64,000 bases of DNA from Aliidiomarina sp. (GTDB lineage: Bacteria; Pseudomonadota; Gammaproteobacteria; Enterobacterales; Alteromonadaceae), in the NCBI RefSeq assembly GCF_022565475.1, contig NZ_JAIUMR010000003.1:124001-188000 (forward strand), in the 5' to 3' direction. The position numbers and the translations under genes were made by a program. Below, one piece after another: positions 43,065-52,415 of this stretch (position 1 is its first letter; each line of letters opens with the position of its first letter). Under the pieces are notes generated by a model, which was not told the origin of the DNA, did no database searches, and was given only the letters and a program-made list of their open reading frames with translations.

Positions 43065-43718
43065 ATGCAACCGTTCAGTTGTATTCTTCTTGCTGGGGGC
43101 ATGTCCTCGCGGATGGGACGCGACAAAGCCTTGCTGCCGATTTCACCAGCACGTGCTTGCGCAGACGAACATGTTCTTCTGCAGCATATGGCAAAAATTG
43201 CACAATTAAGCGGCGCAGAACAAATTGTGGTCAGTCGCGATCCCAAACTGCAATTACCGACCCAAACTCAGTTTCTGTTTGTTGCTGACCAGTACCCGCA
43301 ATTAGGTCCGTTGGCCGGTTTACACGCGTGTTTACCGTTCTGCGATTATGACCGCGTTTTGGTTTTACCAGTGGACATGCCGGCACTGTCGGTTGAACTC
43401 TTGTCGAGTTTGGTCAGTAGCCCAAATCCGGCTTATTTCGAAGGTTATGAAATGCCATGTTTACTGTATCGAAACGCTGCACTTGAGGCGTTTCTTGCCG
43501 AGCAACTCGTCAACCCAAATGCTCGGCGTTCGATTCGCAGTCTAATCAATTGGACTGCGGCCGAGGCCTTGCCGTTACCCAGTTCAGTTGATGAACGAGC
43601 GCTGCTGAATACCAACACCCCAGAACAGTGGCAGCGTTTCCTGCAAGGTTATTCAGGACCGATTGGTGAACAGCAAGCGAGCCTTCAGCAGGGTGAAACT
43701 AGAGGGAATCGATCATGA
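43065..43718 (+). CDS. mobA: Molybdenum cofactor guanylyltransferase MobA
   Basis: A 217-aa nucleotidyltransferase that attaches GMP to molybdopterin, needed for NarG. It has the Leu-Ala-Gly-Gly-x-Ser-x-Arg-Met-Gly-x-Asp-Lys-Ala-Leu start and Pro-Val-Asp-Met-Pro in the middle. It lies 2 bp after moaA and overlaps moaB by 4 bp. Confidence 0.94.
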   Translation: MQPFSCILLAGGMSSRMGRDKALLPISPARACADEHVLLQHMAKIAQLSGAEQIVVSRDPKLQLPTQTQFLFVADQYPQLGPLAGLHACLPFCDYDRVLVLPVDMPALSVELLSSLVSSPNPAYFEGYEMPCLLYRNAALEAFLAEQLVNPNARRSIRSLINWTAAEALPLPSSVDERALLNTNTPEQWQRFLQGYSGPIGEQQASLQQGETRGNRS

Positions 43719-44272
43719 GTAAAAAAGTGAAGCAATTTATGCCATTGCATGTAGCGGTGATGACAGTCTCAGACACGCGCACGGACGCAAATGACAGCAC
43801 AGGTGCTTTCTTGGTTGAGTCGTTGAAGTCAGCTGGGCATGTGGTCTGTGAACGCAGTATTACGACCAATAATCGTTACCAAATTCGTCAACAGTTGAGC
43901 AGTTGGATTGCGAGTACAGACGTTCAGGTGGTTTTGATTAATGGCGGAACTGGATTTGCTGCGAACAATGCAACAGTCGCAGCAATTACACCGTTATTCG
44001 ATAAAGTCGTCGATGGCTTTGGTGAAATCTTTCGCCAGTTAAGTTTTCAAGATATTGGCAGCGCAGCTTTGCAGAGCCAGGCGATAGCGGGACTCGCGAA
44101 CGAGACTTTAATTTTTGCCATGCCGGGTTCAGGTGGTGCAGCGAAATTGGCTTGGGAACAATTGATTAAGCCGCAACTCGATGCGCGCCAAGGGCCATGC
44201 AATTTTGTCGCCCACGTAAAGAATAGCCCGGTAAATAGCTGCAACCCGACTCAACACCTTTTGAATGGATAA
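43715..44272 (+). CDS. moaB: Molybdenum cofactor biosynthesis protein MoaB
   Basis: A 185-aa MogA/MoaB-fold protein, with Met-Thr-Val-Ser-Asp-Thr-Arg-Thr, Ile-Asn-Gly-Gly-Thr-Gly-Phe-Ala (usually GGTGLxxRD) and Ala-Met-Pro-Gly-Ser. The residues after GGTG differ from the standard motif (Ala-Asn-Asn-Ala-Thr), so adenylation activity is less certain. It overlaps mobA by 4 bp. Confidence 0.9.
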   Translation: MSKKVKQFMPLHVAVMTVSDTRTDANDSTGAFLVESLKSAGHVVCERSITTNNRYQIRQQLSSWIASTDVQVVLINGGTGFAANNATVAAITPLFDKVVDGFGEIFRQLSFQDIGSAALQSQAIAGLANETLIFAMPGSGGAAKLAWEQLIKPQLDARQGPCNFVAHVKNSPVNSCNPTQHLLNG

Positions 44273-44279
44273 TGCATTT

Positions 44280-44777
44280 ATGAGCGACAACAAACTGACC
44301 CACTTAGACGCTGCTGGCGCTGCGCATATGGTCGATATCACCGAAAAAACAGTCACACGCCGAGAAGCCATTGCGGTCGCGCGGGTCATTATGAATGGCG
44401 ACGTGATGGCGCAACTGCAACAAGCTGCCGCTAAAAAAGGCGACGTACTAGCGACAGCGCGGGTCGCTGGCATCATGGCCGCCAAAAGAACGAGCGATTT
44501 AATTCCGCTTTGCCACCCATTAGCCCTGAACAAGGTTACCGTCGATTTTGAACTCGACAGCGTGAAGAACGAAGTTCGGATTCTGACTCGCTGCGTGGTC
44601 GAAGGGAAAACAGGCGTGGAAATGGAAGCGTTAACCGCTGCTAGCGTGGCAGCGCTCACCATTTATGACATGTGCAAGGCCGTCGACCCAGCGATGACGA
44701 TTACCGATATTGCATTGCAAGAAAAGCTTGGCGGTAAGCGTGGGCACTGGCAACGAGATAGCGAGGAGAGTCGTTAA
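44280..44777 (+). CDS. moaC: Cyclic pyranopterin monophosphate synthase MoaC
   Basis: A 165-aa enzyme, second step of the pathway. It has the usual start Leu-Thr-His-Leu-Asp-Ala-x-Gly-x-Ala-His-Met-Val-Asp, Leu-Ile-Pro-Leu-Cys-His-Pro-Leu and Lys-Thr-Gly-Val-Glu-Met-Glu-Ala. Start at 44280 by homology style; ATG at 44265 overlaps moaB. Confidence 0.95.
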   Translation: MSDNKLTHLDAAGAAHMVDITEKTVTRREAIAVARVIMNGDVMAQLQQAAAKKGDVLATARVAGIMAAKRTSDLIPLCHPLALNKVTVDFELDSVKNEVRILTRCVVEGKTGVEMEALTAASVAALTIYDMCKAVDPAMTITDIALQEKLGGKRGHWQRDSEESR

Positions 44778-44778
44778 C

Positions 44779-45027
44779 ATGATTAAAGTATTGTTCTTTG
44801 CAGTTTTGCGTGAACGCTTAGGCACCAGTGAAGTGGCCGTCGAGGACTTTCACGGCAGTACGGTTGCAGACCTTATTCAGCACTTAGAGCAGCGCTCGCT
44901 AAAGTGGCATCAAGAGCTTGCGTCACAAGACGTTTTAGCCGCAGTCAATCAACAACTCGTGAGCCATACCTATGTTATCGAAGCAGGCGATGAAGTTGCA
45001 TTTTTCCCACCGGTTACGGGTGGCTAA
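44779..45027 (+). CDS. moaD: Molybdopterin synthase small subunit MoaD
   Basis: An 82-aa ubiquitin-like sulfur carrier ending in Pro-Pro-Val-Thr-Gly-Gly, the C-terminal Gly-Gly that is thiocarboxylated. ATG one base after the moaC stop; a longer frame upstream is rejected because it runs inside moaC. Confidence 0.95.
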   Translation: MIKVLFFAVLRERLGTSEVAVEDFHGSTVADLIQHLEQRSLKWHQELASQDVLAAVNQQLVSHTYVIEAGDEVAFFPPVTGG

Positions 45028-45071
45028 TTCTGTTACTCAAGAGTTGTTACGAATACGGAAGCGAGAAGTCC

Positions 45072-45554
45072 ATGCAGAATGTGAAGATTCACGTATATGA
45101 AGCTAATTTTGATGTCGGAGAAGAATACCGTTATCTTGCGGATGATGCGAAGTTTGGCGCGGTGGTTACTTTCACCGGGCTTGTCCGTGAACTTCAGAGT
45201 GGCAAGTTAACCGCCATGACGTTGGAACATTATCCCGCCATGACGGAGAAAGCGTTGGCTGCAATTGTTAGTGAAGCGCAAGAACGTTGGCCGCTCGGTC
45301 GCGTAACCGTGATTCACCGAGTTGGTCGCTTAACCTTGAATGAGCAAATTGTGTTTGTTGGGGTCGCGAGCGCGCACCGCAATGCAGCTTTTGCAGCAGC
45401 TGAGTTCATCATGGACTTCCTGAAAACTCGCGCGCCTTTCTGGAAGAAAGAACATACAAACGACGGTGATTACTGGGTGACTGCTAAAACAAGCGATGAG
45501 CAAGCGGCGCAGCGTTGGCAGGCTAATAAAGACGCACTTGATAATGAAGGCTGA
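45072..45554 (+). CDS. moaE: Molybdopterin synthase large subunit MoaE
   Basis: A 160-aa catalytic subunit that works with MoaD. The motifs Gly-Ala-Val-Val-Thr-Phe-Thr-Gly-Leu-Val-Arg, Leu-Glu-His-Tyr-Pro, Ser-Ala-His-Arg and Pro-Phe-Trp-Lys-Lys-Glu (active-site lysines) are intact. Confidence 0.95.
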   Translation: MQNVKIHVYEANFDVGEEYRYLADDAKFGAVVTFTGLVRELQSGKLTAMTLEHYPAMTEKALAAIVSEAQERWPLGRVTVIHRVGRLTLNEQIVFVGVASAHRNAAFAAAEFIMDFLKTRAPFWKKEHTNDGDYWVTAKTSDEQAAQRWQANKDALDNEG

Positions 45555-45558
45555 CTCG

Positions 45559-46323
45559 ATGCGGCGGTTAATTTTTGTTTTATGCTCAACGCTTTGTTTA
45601 GCGCTAAGTTATGCACAAGCAGAGGAATTAAGGATTGCCTCGGCTTCTGATTTGCGTTGGGTGATGCCGACTTTAGTTGACGAATTTGTTCAACAAAACC
45701 CAAGTGCGAGCGGGCGAGTTCAAGTGGTGTACGGGTCTTCTGGACGCTTGTTTGGGCAAATTCAAAATGGCGCGCCATTTCATATATTCTTCGCCGCCGA
45801 TGAAAGTTTTCCGGTTGCATTGGTTGAAGGTGGTGGGGCTAATGGTGAGGTATTTGCGTATGCGCAAGGTGGGCTGGCCTTGTGGTCACGCCGACAAGCA
45901 TGGGATTCAGATCTCGAACCGGGCGCGGACTTGCTCCGCAGCCGCGGTCGGATTGCGATAGCGAACCCGCAACATGCACCTTATGGTCGTTTGGCATTAG
46001 CATGGTTGCAAAGCTTAGCCGAGTGGCCGCAGCTGGAAAATCGCTTGGTGTATGCAGAAAGTGCGGCGCAAACCGCGCATTTTGTCCGCAGTGGTAGCGC
46101 TGAGGTTGGCGTCCTAGCAAAAGCGTTAACCGAGCACAATGAAATGCAACATGGCCATATTCGTCAGCTTCCTGACGCACCGAAAGTGCAACAAGCAATG
46201 GTGATTACGCAAGCGGGAGCAGACAACGAATTAGCACATTTATTTTATGCGTTTATTGCGAGTGAACAGGGACAGGCTATCTTTGTCGACGCCGGGTTCT
46301 ATCCGCATAAGGAGCCAGAATGA
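45559..46323 (+). CDS. modA: Molybdate-binding periplasmic protein ModA
   Basis: A 254-aa solute-binding protein with a signal peptide (Met-Arg-Arg-Leu-Ile-Phe to Ala-Gln-Ala). Motifs Ala-Ser-Ala-Ser-Asp-Leu-Arg, Gly-Ser-Ser-Gly-Arg-Leu-Phe-Gln... and Ile-Ala-Asn-Pro-x-His-Ala-Pro-Tyr-Gly match molybdate/tungstate binders. Start at 45559 by signal peptide and GAAGG; the longer frame overlaps moaE. It overlaps modB by 4 bp. Confidence 0.93.
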   Translation: MRRLIFVLCSTLCLALSYAQAEELRIASASDLRWVMPTLVDEFVQQNPSASGRVQVVYGSSGRLFGQIQNGAPFHIFFAADESFPVALVEGGGANGEVFAYAQGGLALWSRRQAWDSDLEPGADLLRSRGRIAIANPQHAPYGRLALAWLQSLAEWPQLENRLVYAESAAQTAHFVRSGSAEVGVLAKALTEHNEMQHGHIRQLPDAPKVQQAMVITQAGADNELAHLFYAFIASEQGQAIFVDAGFYPHKEPE

Positions 46324-47009
46324 GTGCCAATGACCTGCAAGCCATCTGGTTAACCTTGCAACTTGCGGCAGTGTCGACGGTTATTCTCTTGATTATTTCG
46401 CTGCCATTGGCATGGTGGCTGAGTCAAACCAGCAGTCGTTGGCGGCCGTTAGTTGAAGCGACGGTTGCCCTGCCTTTAGTCTTGCCACCCACGGTCCTAG
46501 GCTTCTATTTATTGGTTGCGCTGGGACCTGAAGGCATTATCGGCGGCAGTCTTGAAGCGTTAGGCATGCACCACCTCGCGTTTAGCTTTACTGGCCTTGT
46601 TATTGGCTCGGTGGTTTATTCGTTGCCATTTGCGGTACAGCCGTTACAAAACGCCTTTGCCAGCGTACCACGAGAGCTCCTCGAAGCGGCATCGTGTCTG
46701 CGAGCGCGTTATGCCGATCGCTTTATTCACCTCGTGTTACCGTTAGCGAAGCGAGGCTTTGTTACTGCTGCAGTGCTTTCCTTCGCCCATACCATTGGCG
46801 AGTTTGGCGTTGTGCTTATGATTGGCGGGAATATCCCCGGTGAAACCCAAGTGGTGTCCATCGCGATTTATGATCATGTGGAAGGGCTAAATTATAGTGC
46901 CGCCAATCAATTATCGTTGTGGCTCTTGGCCTTCTCGCTACTTGTATTGTTGATTGTCTATAGTTTAAACCGTGGTCAAGCGGTCATGAAGTTGCGGGGG
47001 GTATCGTGA
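46320..47009 (+). CDS. modB: Molybdate ABC transporter permease ModB
   Basis: A 229-aa inner-membrane permease with about five helices and the ABC permease loop Glu-Ala-Ala-Ser-Cys-Leu-Arg-Ala, Phe-Ala-His-Thr-Ile-Gly-Glu-Phe-Gly-Val. It overlaps modC by 4 bp. Confidence 0.94.
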   Translation: MSANDLQAIWLTLQLAAVSTVILLIISLPLAWWLSQTSSRWRPLVEATVALPLVLPPTVLGFYLLVALGPEGIIGGSLEALGMHHLAFSFTGLVIGSVVYSLPFAVQPLQNAFASVPRELLEAASCLRARYADRFIHLVLPLAKRGFVTAAVLSFAHTIGEFGVVLMIGGNIPGETQVVSIAIYDHVEGLNYSAANQLSLWLLAFSLLVLLIVYSLNRGQAVMKLRGVS

Positions 47010-48208
47010 TGCTGAATGCAGAGACTTATGCAGATCTTCATGCGAACCACACAGCGAACGCAGACTTGCAAAAGCAACAATTCTTGCGCCTCGACATTGA
47101 CCTTCACCGTGGTGATTTTCACTTACACGCGAAACTCGATTTACCCACGACAGGTATTAGTGCGATATACGGTCCTTCAGGCTGTGGCAAAACAACGTTG
47201 CTACGCGTGATTGCAGGTTTAGAAACACAGGGCGTGAATGGCAGCATCCAATTTGCTGCAGAGTCTTGGTTAACTGCACAGCAGGTTATGGCTGTCGAAG
47301 ATCGCAACATTGGTTTTGTTTTTCAGCGACCCGCTTTGTTTCCGCACTTAACGGTGTTGGAAAATCTTGAATTTGCGTGGCGTCGGGCGCCACAAGTGCG
47401 TAAGCAGCACTTACGTTCTGGCCCTTTATGGGTTGCCGAGCTCACTGGTATCAATGAATTGTTGCAGCACAAGCCGGCGCAACTTTCGGGTGGACAGCAG
47501 CAGCGTGTGGCCATTGCGCGGACGCTGCTCAGTTGCCCACAGTTGCTACTGATGGACGAGCCTCTCGCAAACCTTGATCGCAAGGCTAAGCTCGACTTAG
47601 TCCAGGTGCTCCAACGTGTACAAAACGTCCTACAAATCCCGATTCTCTATGTCTCTCATAACGCCGAAGAAGTGCTCAGGCTGGCTGACTATTTGGTCTT
47701 TATGGAGCAGGGGCAGGTGATTACGCATGGAGAGTTCGTGTCAGTGTTGCAGTCAGACGAAGGTTTGGCTCGTTTAGGTGGGGCAAATGTATTGGCGGCC
47801 ACAGTGGTTGACGCCGTGTCGGATGCACCGGCGCATGCATCGACGAAAGCGCCTGTAGAGGCAGACGAATTGTTGCACCTAACCATTGCTGGTCAGTCGA
47901 TGCGACTGCCGAACCCTGATTGGCAGCAGAACCAGGTTGCGAGTTTAAAGCAGCGACGCCTGTTGATCGCGGCCGAGTCGATTGGCCTCACGCGCACGCT
48001 TCCGAAAGACACTAGTATAAGTAACGCACTGTCTGCGCAAATTATCGCCGTGAAGCCAGCGATGCATCCTGCGGAAAGTCGGGTGTTGCTTGAACTCGCA
48101 GATGGTCAGCACTGCAGCGCGTTAATCACCAAACATTCACTGCAACGCCTGCAATTTCAAGAAGGCGAGCAGGTGTACATGCTCATTAAAGCCGTTGCGA
48201 GTCACTAA
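47006..48208 (+). CDS. modC: Molybdate ABC transporter ATPase ModC
   Basis: A 400-aa ATPase: Walker A Gly-Pro-Ser-Gly-Cys-Gly-Lys-Thr-Thr, signature Leu-Ser-Gly-Gly-Gln-Gln-Gln-Arg, Walker B Leu-Leu-Met-Asp-Glu-Pro, then a TOBE/Mop-type molybdate-binding C-terminal domain (about 330-400). GTG at 47006 overlapping modB, or ATG at 47009. Last gene of the moa-mod operon; no terminator is obvious. Confidence 0.94.
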   Translation: MMLNAETYADLHANHTANADLQKQQFLRLDIDLHRGDFHLHAKLDLPTTGISAIYGPSGCGKTTLLRVIAGLETQGVNGSIQFAAESWLTAQQVMAVEDRNIGFVFQRPALFPHLTVLENLEFAWRRAPQVRKQHLRSGPLWVAELTGINELLQHKPAQLSGGQQQRVAIARTLLSCPQLLLMDEPLANLDRKAKLDLVQVLQRVQNVLQIPILYVSHNAEEVLRLADYLVFMEQGQVITHGEFVSVLQSDEGLARLGGANVLAATVVDAVSDAPAHASTKAPVEADELLHLTIAGQSMRLPNPDWQQNQVASLKQRRLLIAAESIGLTRTLPKDTSISNALSAQIIAVKPAMHPAESRVLLELADGQHCSALITKHSLQRLQFQEGEQVYMLIKAVASH

Positions 48209-48353
48209 CGAGTCGTTTGAATTGCGGAACTGGAATAAATTGCTACGAAAAATGTAAATCTATTTTTGAAAACTTGTTAGCGACGGTAGAAATTACCCAA
48301 TTCTAAACTTATAGTAGAGGTCTCAACGCGAGCAGCAACAAGCAGGTACTAGA

Positions 48354-50171
48354 GTGGCAGGGAAAATTTCAGCAGAATCTATGTTTCTGCGTTTGGCTAA
48401 CGCCTTAACGCGAAGTGGATATAGCGACTTTTTTAATACCTTAGTCCTCGAGTTGGGGAGCGTACTCGATGTCGAGTACGTACTTATTGCCAATACGGTC
48501 GAGAACCCAATGAAAGCGCGAACTTTAGCATTGATGGCGCGCGGTGAGCTGCTCGATAACATTTCTTATGATCTTAAAGGCAGTCCCTGCGAAACCGTAC
48601 CTGAACGTGAGTCTTGCGCGTACGAAGGCGGCATACTCGAGCGCTTCCCCGATGATCACCTATTGGTCGAACTTGGTGTGCAAAGTTACATTGGTATGCC
48701 GTTACTCACTTCAGACGGTCGTAAACTGGGGATTCTGGTCGCAATGTCGACTGAAGTTACGCAATTCGACGATTTAGCCCATGAAGTGATGCGAATTGCC
48801 GCCGCGCAAGTTGGTTCTGAACTCGAGCGCTCGAGTCAACAAGAGCAAATTCAGGCGTTAACGTATCGTGATTCGTTAACAGGTCTGACGAACCGTCGCG
48901 GTTTGCATGAACAGTTACTTAAACAGACACCTGAAGCTATCTTTCTTGCAGATATTCGCCGGTTTAAGACCATCAATGACGTGTACACTTCAGCTGTCGG
49001 TGATGAAGTTCTGCGAGCGGTCGCCGAGCGTTTGCAGCAGTACATCGGTTCGGAAACAATTCTTGCGCGTGTGTCCAGTGACGAGTTCGCTATTTTACCG
49101 TCGTCCGCTGATTTAGCGGCGAAAGTAGCCGATGGACTGTCATTGTTAGAACAAGGTGAAGCGTATGCGCGGCAAATTGCGTTATGGTTTGAAAGCCCTG
49201 TAATCATCGACAACAACGAATTTCATCTCGACTTTACGATTGGCTGCGCTGGGCAAACGAGTCTAGCCAATGATCAGGATAAAGCATTAACTGGTGCAGA
49301 ATTATTGCGTCGAGCCAGTGTCGCTCTAGCGGATGCGAAGGCGCGGCAACATGGCTATGCATTTTTCAATTCGTCAATGATAAGTGCGATGGAATATCGC
49401 CAACTGCTATTCGAACGTTTTCGTAAAGCGTTACGTGAGCAAAATTTCCAACTCTATTTTCAGCCGGTCTTTTCCTTAAAAGACCGCAAATTGGTCGGTG
49501 CCGAAGCCTTGTGTCGTTGGTACGACGACGAATTTGGATGGATTAGCCCGCTTGACTTTATTGCCATTGCTGAAACGCGTGGTTTAATGCAGAACTTGGG
49601 TGATTGGGTAGTGACGGCAGCCTGTCAGCAGTTGCTCGCTTGGGATTCTGATGGCACGCCATTACCTGGTAAACTCGCAATTAATATTTCCAATAAACAA
49701 ATCGAGAGCCATGACACCATTCAGCGTTTTGAGCAGTTAACGCAAGGGGTTGATCGGAACCGCTTGCTACTTGAATTAACTGAAACGGCGATGATGCGAG
49801 CGCCTGAGTTAAATTTAAAACGAATTCGGCAGTTGCATGAAGCTGGTTTTTCTTGGGCTATCGATGATTTTGGTACGGGCTATTCGTCTTTGTCGTACCT
49901 AACTCAGTTAAAAGCTGCGGTGTTGAAAATCGATCGCTCGTTTGTTTCGAAAATAGAACATAGTCAGCATGATGAAACAATTATTCAAGCAATTATCGTT
50001 ATGGCGAAAGCGCTGCAAATGGACTTAATTGCTGAAGGTATCGAAAGTGAAGCGCAACTTGAATATTTGATAAAATCGGGCTGTCACGATGGCCAGGGCT
50101 TTTTGTTGGGACGACCCGTACCCGCGGATGAATTTGCTCAGAATTGGTTGTCGCCGACGCGTAAAAATTGA
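48354..50171 (+). CDS. GAF-GGDEF-EAL c-di-GMP phosphodiesterase with degenerate GGDEF
   Basis: A 605-aa cytoplasmic protein. Residues about 15-165 form a GAF-type sensory domain, 175-340 a GGDEF domain in which the active-site motif reads Ser-Ser-Asp-Glu-Phe, so cyclase activity is unlikely, and 350-600 an EAL domain with Glu-Ala-Leu-Cys-Arg-Trp, Glu-Leu-Thr-Glu, Asp-Asp-Phe-Gly-Thr-Gly and Glu-Gly-Ile-Glu, which looks active. It probably degrades c-di-GMP in response to a GAF ligand. It lies between molybdate uptake and moeA, inside the nitrate island. GTG start, moderately supported. Confidence 0.9.
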   Translation: MAGKISAESMFLRLANALTRSGYSDFFNTLVLELGSVLDVEYVLIANTVENPMKARTLALMARGELLDNISYDLKGSPCETVPERESCAYEGGILERFPDDHLLVELGVQSYIGMPLLTSDGRKLGILVAMSTEVTQFDDLAHEVMRIAAAQVGSELERSSQQEQIQALTYRDSLTGLTNRRGLHEQLLKQTPEAIFLADIRRFKTINDVYTSAVGDEVLRAVAERLQQYIGSETILARVSSDEFAILPSSADLAAKVADGLSLLEQGEAYARQIALWFESPVIIDNNEFHLDFTIGCAGQTSLANDQDKALTGAELLRRASVALADAKARQHGYAFFNSSMISAMEYRQLLFERFRKALREQNFQLYFQPVFSLKDRKLVGAEALCRWYDDEFGWISPLDFIAIAETRGLMQNLGDWVVTAACQQLLAWDSDGTPLPGKLAINISNKQIESHDTIQRFEQLTQGVDRNRLLLELTETAMMRAPELNLKRIRQLHEAGFSWAIDDFGTGYSSLSYLTQLKAAVLKIDRSFVSKIEHSQHDETIIQAIIVMAKALQMDLIAEGIESEAQLEYLIKSGCHDGQGFLLGRPVPADEFAQNWLSPTRKN

Positions 50172-50216
50172 TGCGAATTCGTCACGGTGACACGCATCGT
50201 GACGATTGGCGTACGA

Positions 50217-51434
50217 TTATTTAATCGGAGTACCTAAAAGCTGTATGACCACGCTTTCGCCGGCCTCGACAGGGCCGCGATCTTGCTCTAATCGGATTAA
50301 ACAGTTGCCTTGGACTAAAGAACTCAACATTCCAGACCCTTGTGGTCCGGCACTGTAAACTCGGTTTTCGCCATTTTCGTAGCGTAGTATCCCACGTTGG
50401 AAATCTGCGCGCCCAGGGCGCTTTTTCAGTGGTTCGCCAGCAACGGCCTGAATTAACACTGGCTCTTGATCGCGCTCGCCAGCGAGCCGCTGTAGCGTGG
50501 GTAGCGCCAGTTGCTGGAAGGTGACTGTGGCAGAGACCGGATTGCCCGGCAGACCAAAGAACCATGTGCCGTTGACCTTGCCAAACGCAAATGGCTTACC
50601 GGGTTTCATGGCAACCTTCCAAAAGCCAACAGCACCCAGTTCATCGATCACTTGTTTGGTATAGTCAGCGTCACCGACCGAAACCCCGCCAGAACAGACA
50701 ATGGCATCAGCGCGTGCCGATGCGACCATAAATGCATCGGCAATTTCTTGCTTGTTGTCGGGGATCAAACCAAGATTCAAAACTTGATAACCGAGGCGCT
50801 CGAGCATGGCATGCAAAACAAAGCGATTACTGTCGTAAATTTGATCACTACGTTTCGAGTGTCCCGGGGCGACAAGCTCATCGCCGGTAGAGAATAGGGC
50901 AACCGTTAACCGTCGATGAACGTTCACATCGGCAATTCCCAGCGACGCTAAAAGGCCAATATCCACGGGTGTAAAACGGTGACCTGAGGCAAAGACCGGC
51001 GCACCTACCTTCAGTTCTTCACCATGGCGGCGGATATTTTGGCCATCTTTAGCTGCAGTGGTAAATAAAATCTGCTGCGGGATATTTGCATCGACGACTG
51101 TGTCTTCTTGCGGAATCACAGCCGAAGCGCTACTTGGCACTTCGGCGCCCGTCATAATGCGAATGCACTCGCCAGCTTTGAGCGTGCCACGAAAGGGATG
51201 ACCCGCTAGCGCTTGGCCGACCAACGTGAGGGTCTGTTGTGGTGTTGCCACGTCATCGGCTCGCATGGCGTAGCCGTCCATCGCCGAATTGTCGTAGGAG
51301 GGGATATCCACGGTCGAATGAATCGCTTGAGCGAGAACACGATCGACGGCGTCAGCGATAAAAACAGTTTCAGATTCGGTGATCGGCTGAACGCTGTCCA
51401 ACATGTGTTGCACAGCATCGCGAACAGATAACAT
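50217..51434 (-). CDS. moeA: Molybdopterin molybdenumtransferase MoeA
   Basis: A 405-aa enzyme that inserts molybdate into adenylated molybdopterin. Motifs Pro-Ser-Tyr-Asp-Asn-Ser-Ala-Met-Asp-Gly-Tyr-Ala, Met-Thr-Gly-Ala-Glu-Val-Pro, Ser-Gly-Gly-Val-Ser-Val-Gly-Asp and Gly-Leu-Pro-Gly-Asn-Pro-Val-Ser match. It follows narL by 9 bp, so it is probably in the narL transcript. Confidence 0.96.
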   Translation of the reverse strand: MLSVRDAVQHMLDSVQPITESETVFIADAVDRVLAQAIHSTVDIPSYDNSAMDGYAMRADDVATPQQTLTLVGQALAGHPFRGTLKAGECIRIMTGAEVPSSASAVIPQEDTVVDANIPQQILFTTAAKDGQNIRRHGEELKVGAPVFASGHRFTPVDIGLLASLGIADVNVHRRLTVALFSTGDELVAPGHSKRSDQIYDSNRFVLHAMLERLGYQVLNLGLIPDNKQEIADAFMVASARADAIVCSGGVSVGDADYTKQVIDELGAVGFWKVAMKPGKPFAFGKVNGTWFFGLPGNPVSATVTFQQLALPTLQRLAGERDQEPVLIQAVAGEPLKKRPGRADFQRGILRYENGENRVYSAGPQGSGMLSSLVQGNCLIRLEQDRGPVEAGESVVIQLLGTPIK

Positions 51435-51443
51435 GCCTAGTCC

Positions 51444-52088
51444 TTAATTACTTTGTTGATTGACCATCCAAACTGCGGCTTCGACGCGCGAACGTAAACC
51501 GAGTTTCTTCAGTAAATGCTTTACATGTACCTTAACGGTCCCATCGGAAATATCAAGTTCGCGGGCAATGACTTTGTTGCTCATGCCTTTGGCAATGAGG
51601 GATAAAATCTCGTACTCGCGATTGGTTAAATTATTCAAGTCAGCTTGCTGTCGCGGTGCAGGCTTGCGAATGGCCGTAGCCAAGATTTCTGTAATTGCTT
51701 CGCTCAGCACCATTTTGCCATCGAGCGCACGGCGTATTTGCTCAAGAAGCTTTTCCGGATCCATGTCTTTCAACAGGTAACCGTCAGCACCCGAGCTTAT
51801 GGCTTCAACCACGTCCTCATCGGCGTCAGACACAGTCAACATGACGATGCGCGAGGTGACACCGACTTTGCGCATCTCTTTTAAGGTCTCAAGACCGTCC
51901 ATGCCATGCATGTTGAGATCGAGCACAATCAAATCAGGATCAAGGTCTTCTGCTAAACGAATAGCGTCGGGACCGTTGTTTGCTTCCGCGATGACTTCAA
52001 TATCAGTCTCGAACTCGAGGAGTTGTTTGAGACCCTTTAATAACAGTGGATGATCGTCCACTAACATCACACTGGATTTATTACTCAT
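51444..52088 (-). CDS. narL: Nitrate/nitrite response regulator NarL
   Basis: A 214-aa response regulator: receiver domain with Asp-Asp at 11-12, phosphoacceptor Asp in Ile-Val-Leu-Asp-Leu-Asn-Met, and a LuxR-type helix-turn-helix (Leu-Thr-Asn-Arg-Glu-Tyr-Glu-Ile-Leu to Val-Lys-Val-His-Val-Lys-His-Leu-Leu-Lys-Lys-Leu). Close to NarL/NarP. Its kinase narX is 7 kb away. The ATG at 52088 is used. Confidence 0.93.
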   Translation of the reverse strand: MSNKSSVMLVDDHPLLLKGLKQLLEFETDIEVIAEANNGPDAIRLAEDLDPDLIVLDLNMHGMDGLETLKEMRKVGVTSRIVMLTVSDADEDVVEAISSGADGYLLKDMDPEKLLEQIRRALDGKMVLSEAITEILATAIRKPAPRQQADLNNLTNREYEILSLIAKGMSNKVIARELDISDGTVKVHVKHLLKKLGLRSRVEAAVWMVNQQSN

Positions 52089-52166
52089 GTCACTATCCCC
52101 AATTTAAACAATCCGGAGGTATTTCCTCAGTGCCGCCTATTACCTCTTAGAGTCGGTTGTAAAACA

Positions 52167-52180
52167 TTGACCTACATCAT
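52167..52180 (+). promoter_or_regulatory. FNR-like site upstream of narK/narL
   Basis: TTGAC-CTAC-ATCAT, eight of ten matches to TTGAT-N4-ATCAA, between the divergent narL and narK genes. The rest of the 327-bp region holds no gene. Confidence 0.55.
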
Positions 52181-52294
52181 GGTTTTTAGTGATACCCACA
52201 CTCTAAATAGGGATACTTAACTTTCCCTCGCTAGCCAATAGCTTAGTATAAACCGCTGAAATTCAAAGGCTAATTACCGACTAAATTCATGAAC

Positions 52295-52310
52295 TACCAC
52301 TATAGGGGTA
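52295..52310 (+). promoter_or_regulatory. NarL-type 7-2-7 site upstream of narK
   Basis: TACCACT, two bases, AGGGGTA. The right heptamer fits the NarL consensus fully and the left deviates at one base; spacing is the 7-2-7 form used by NarL and NarP. About 105 bp before narK. Confidence 0.65.
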
Positions 52311-52415
52311 CTCCGTGGTAGGCGGTTGTCCATCCCCTCGGGAACATTGTGATAACCCCAGACAAATCGCACACTGACGCTGCGCTTGGAAAGTAGCTGG
52401 AGTGAGGAGTTCAAC

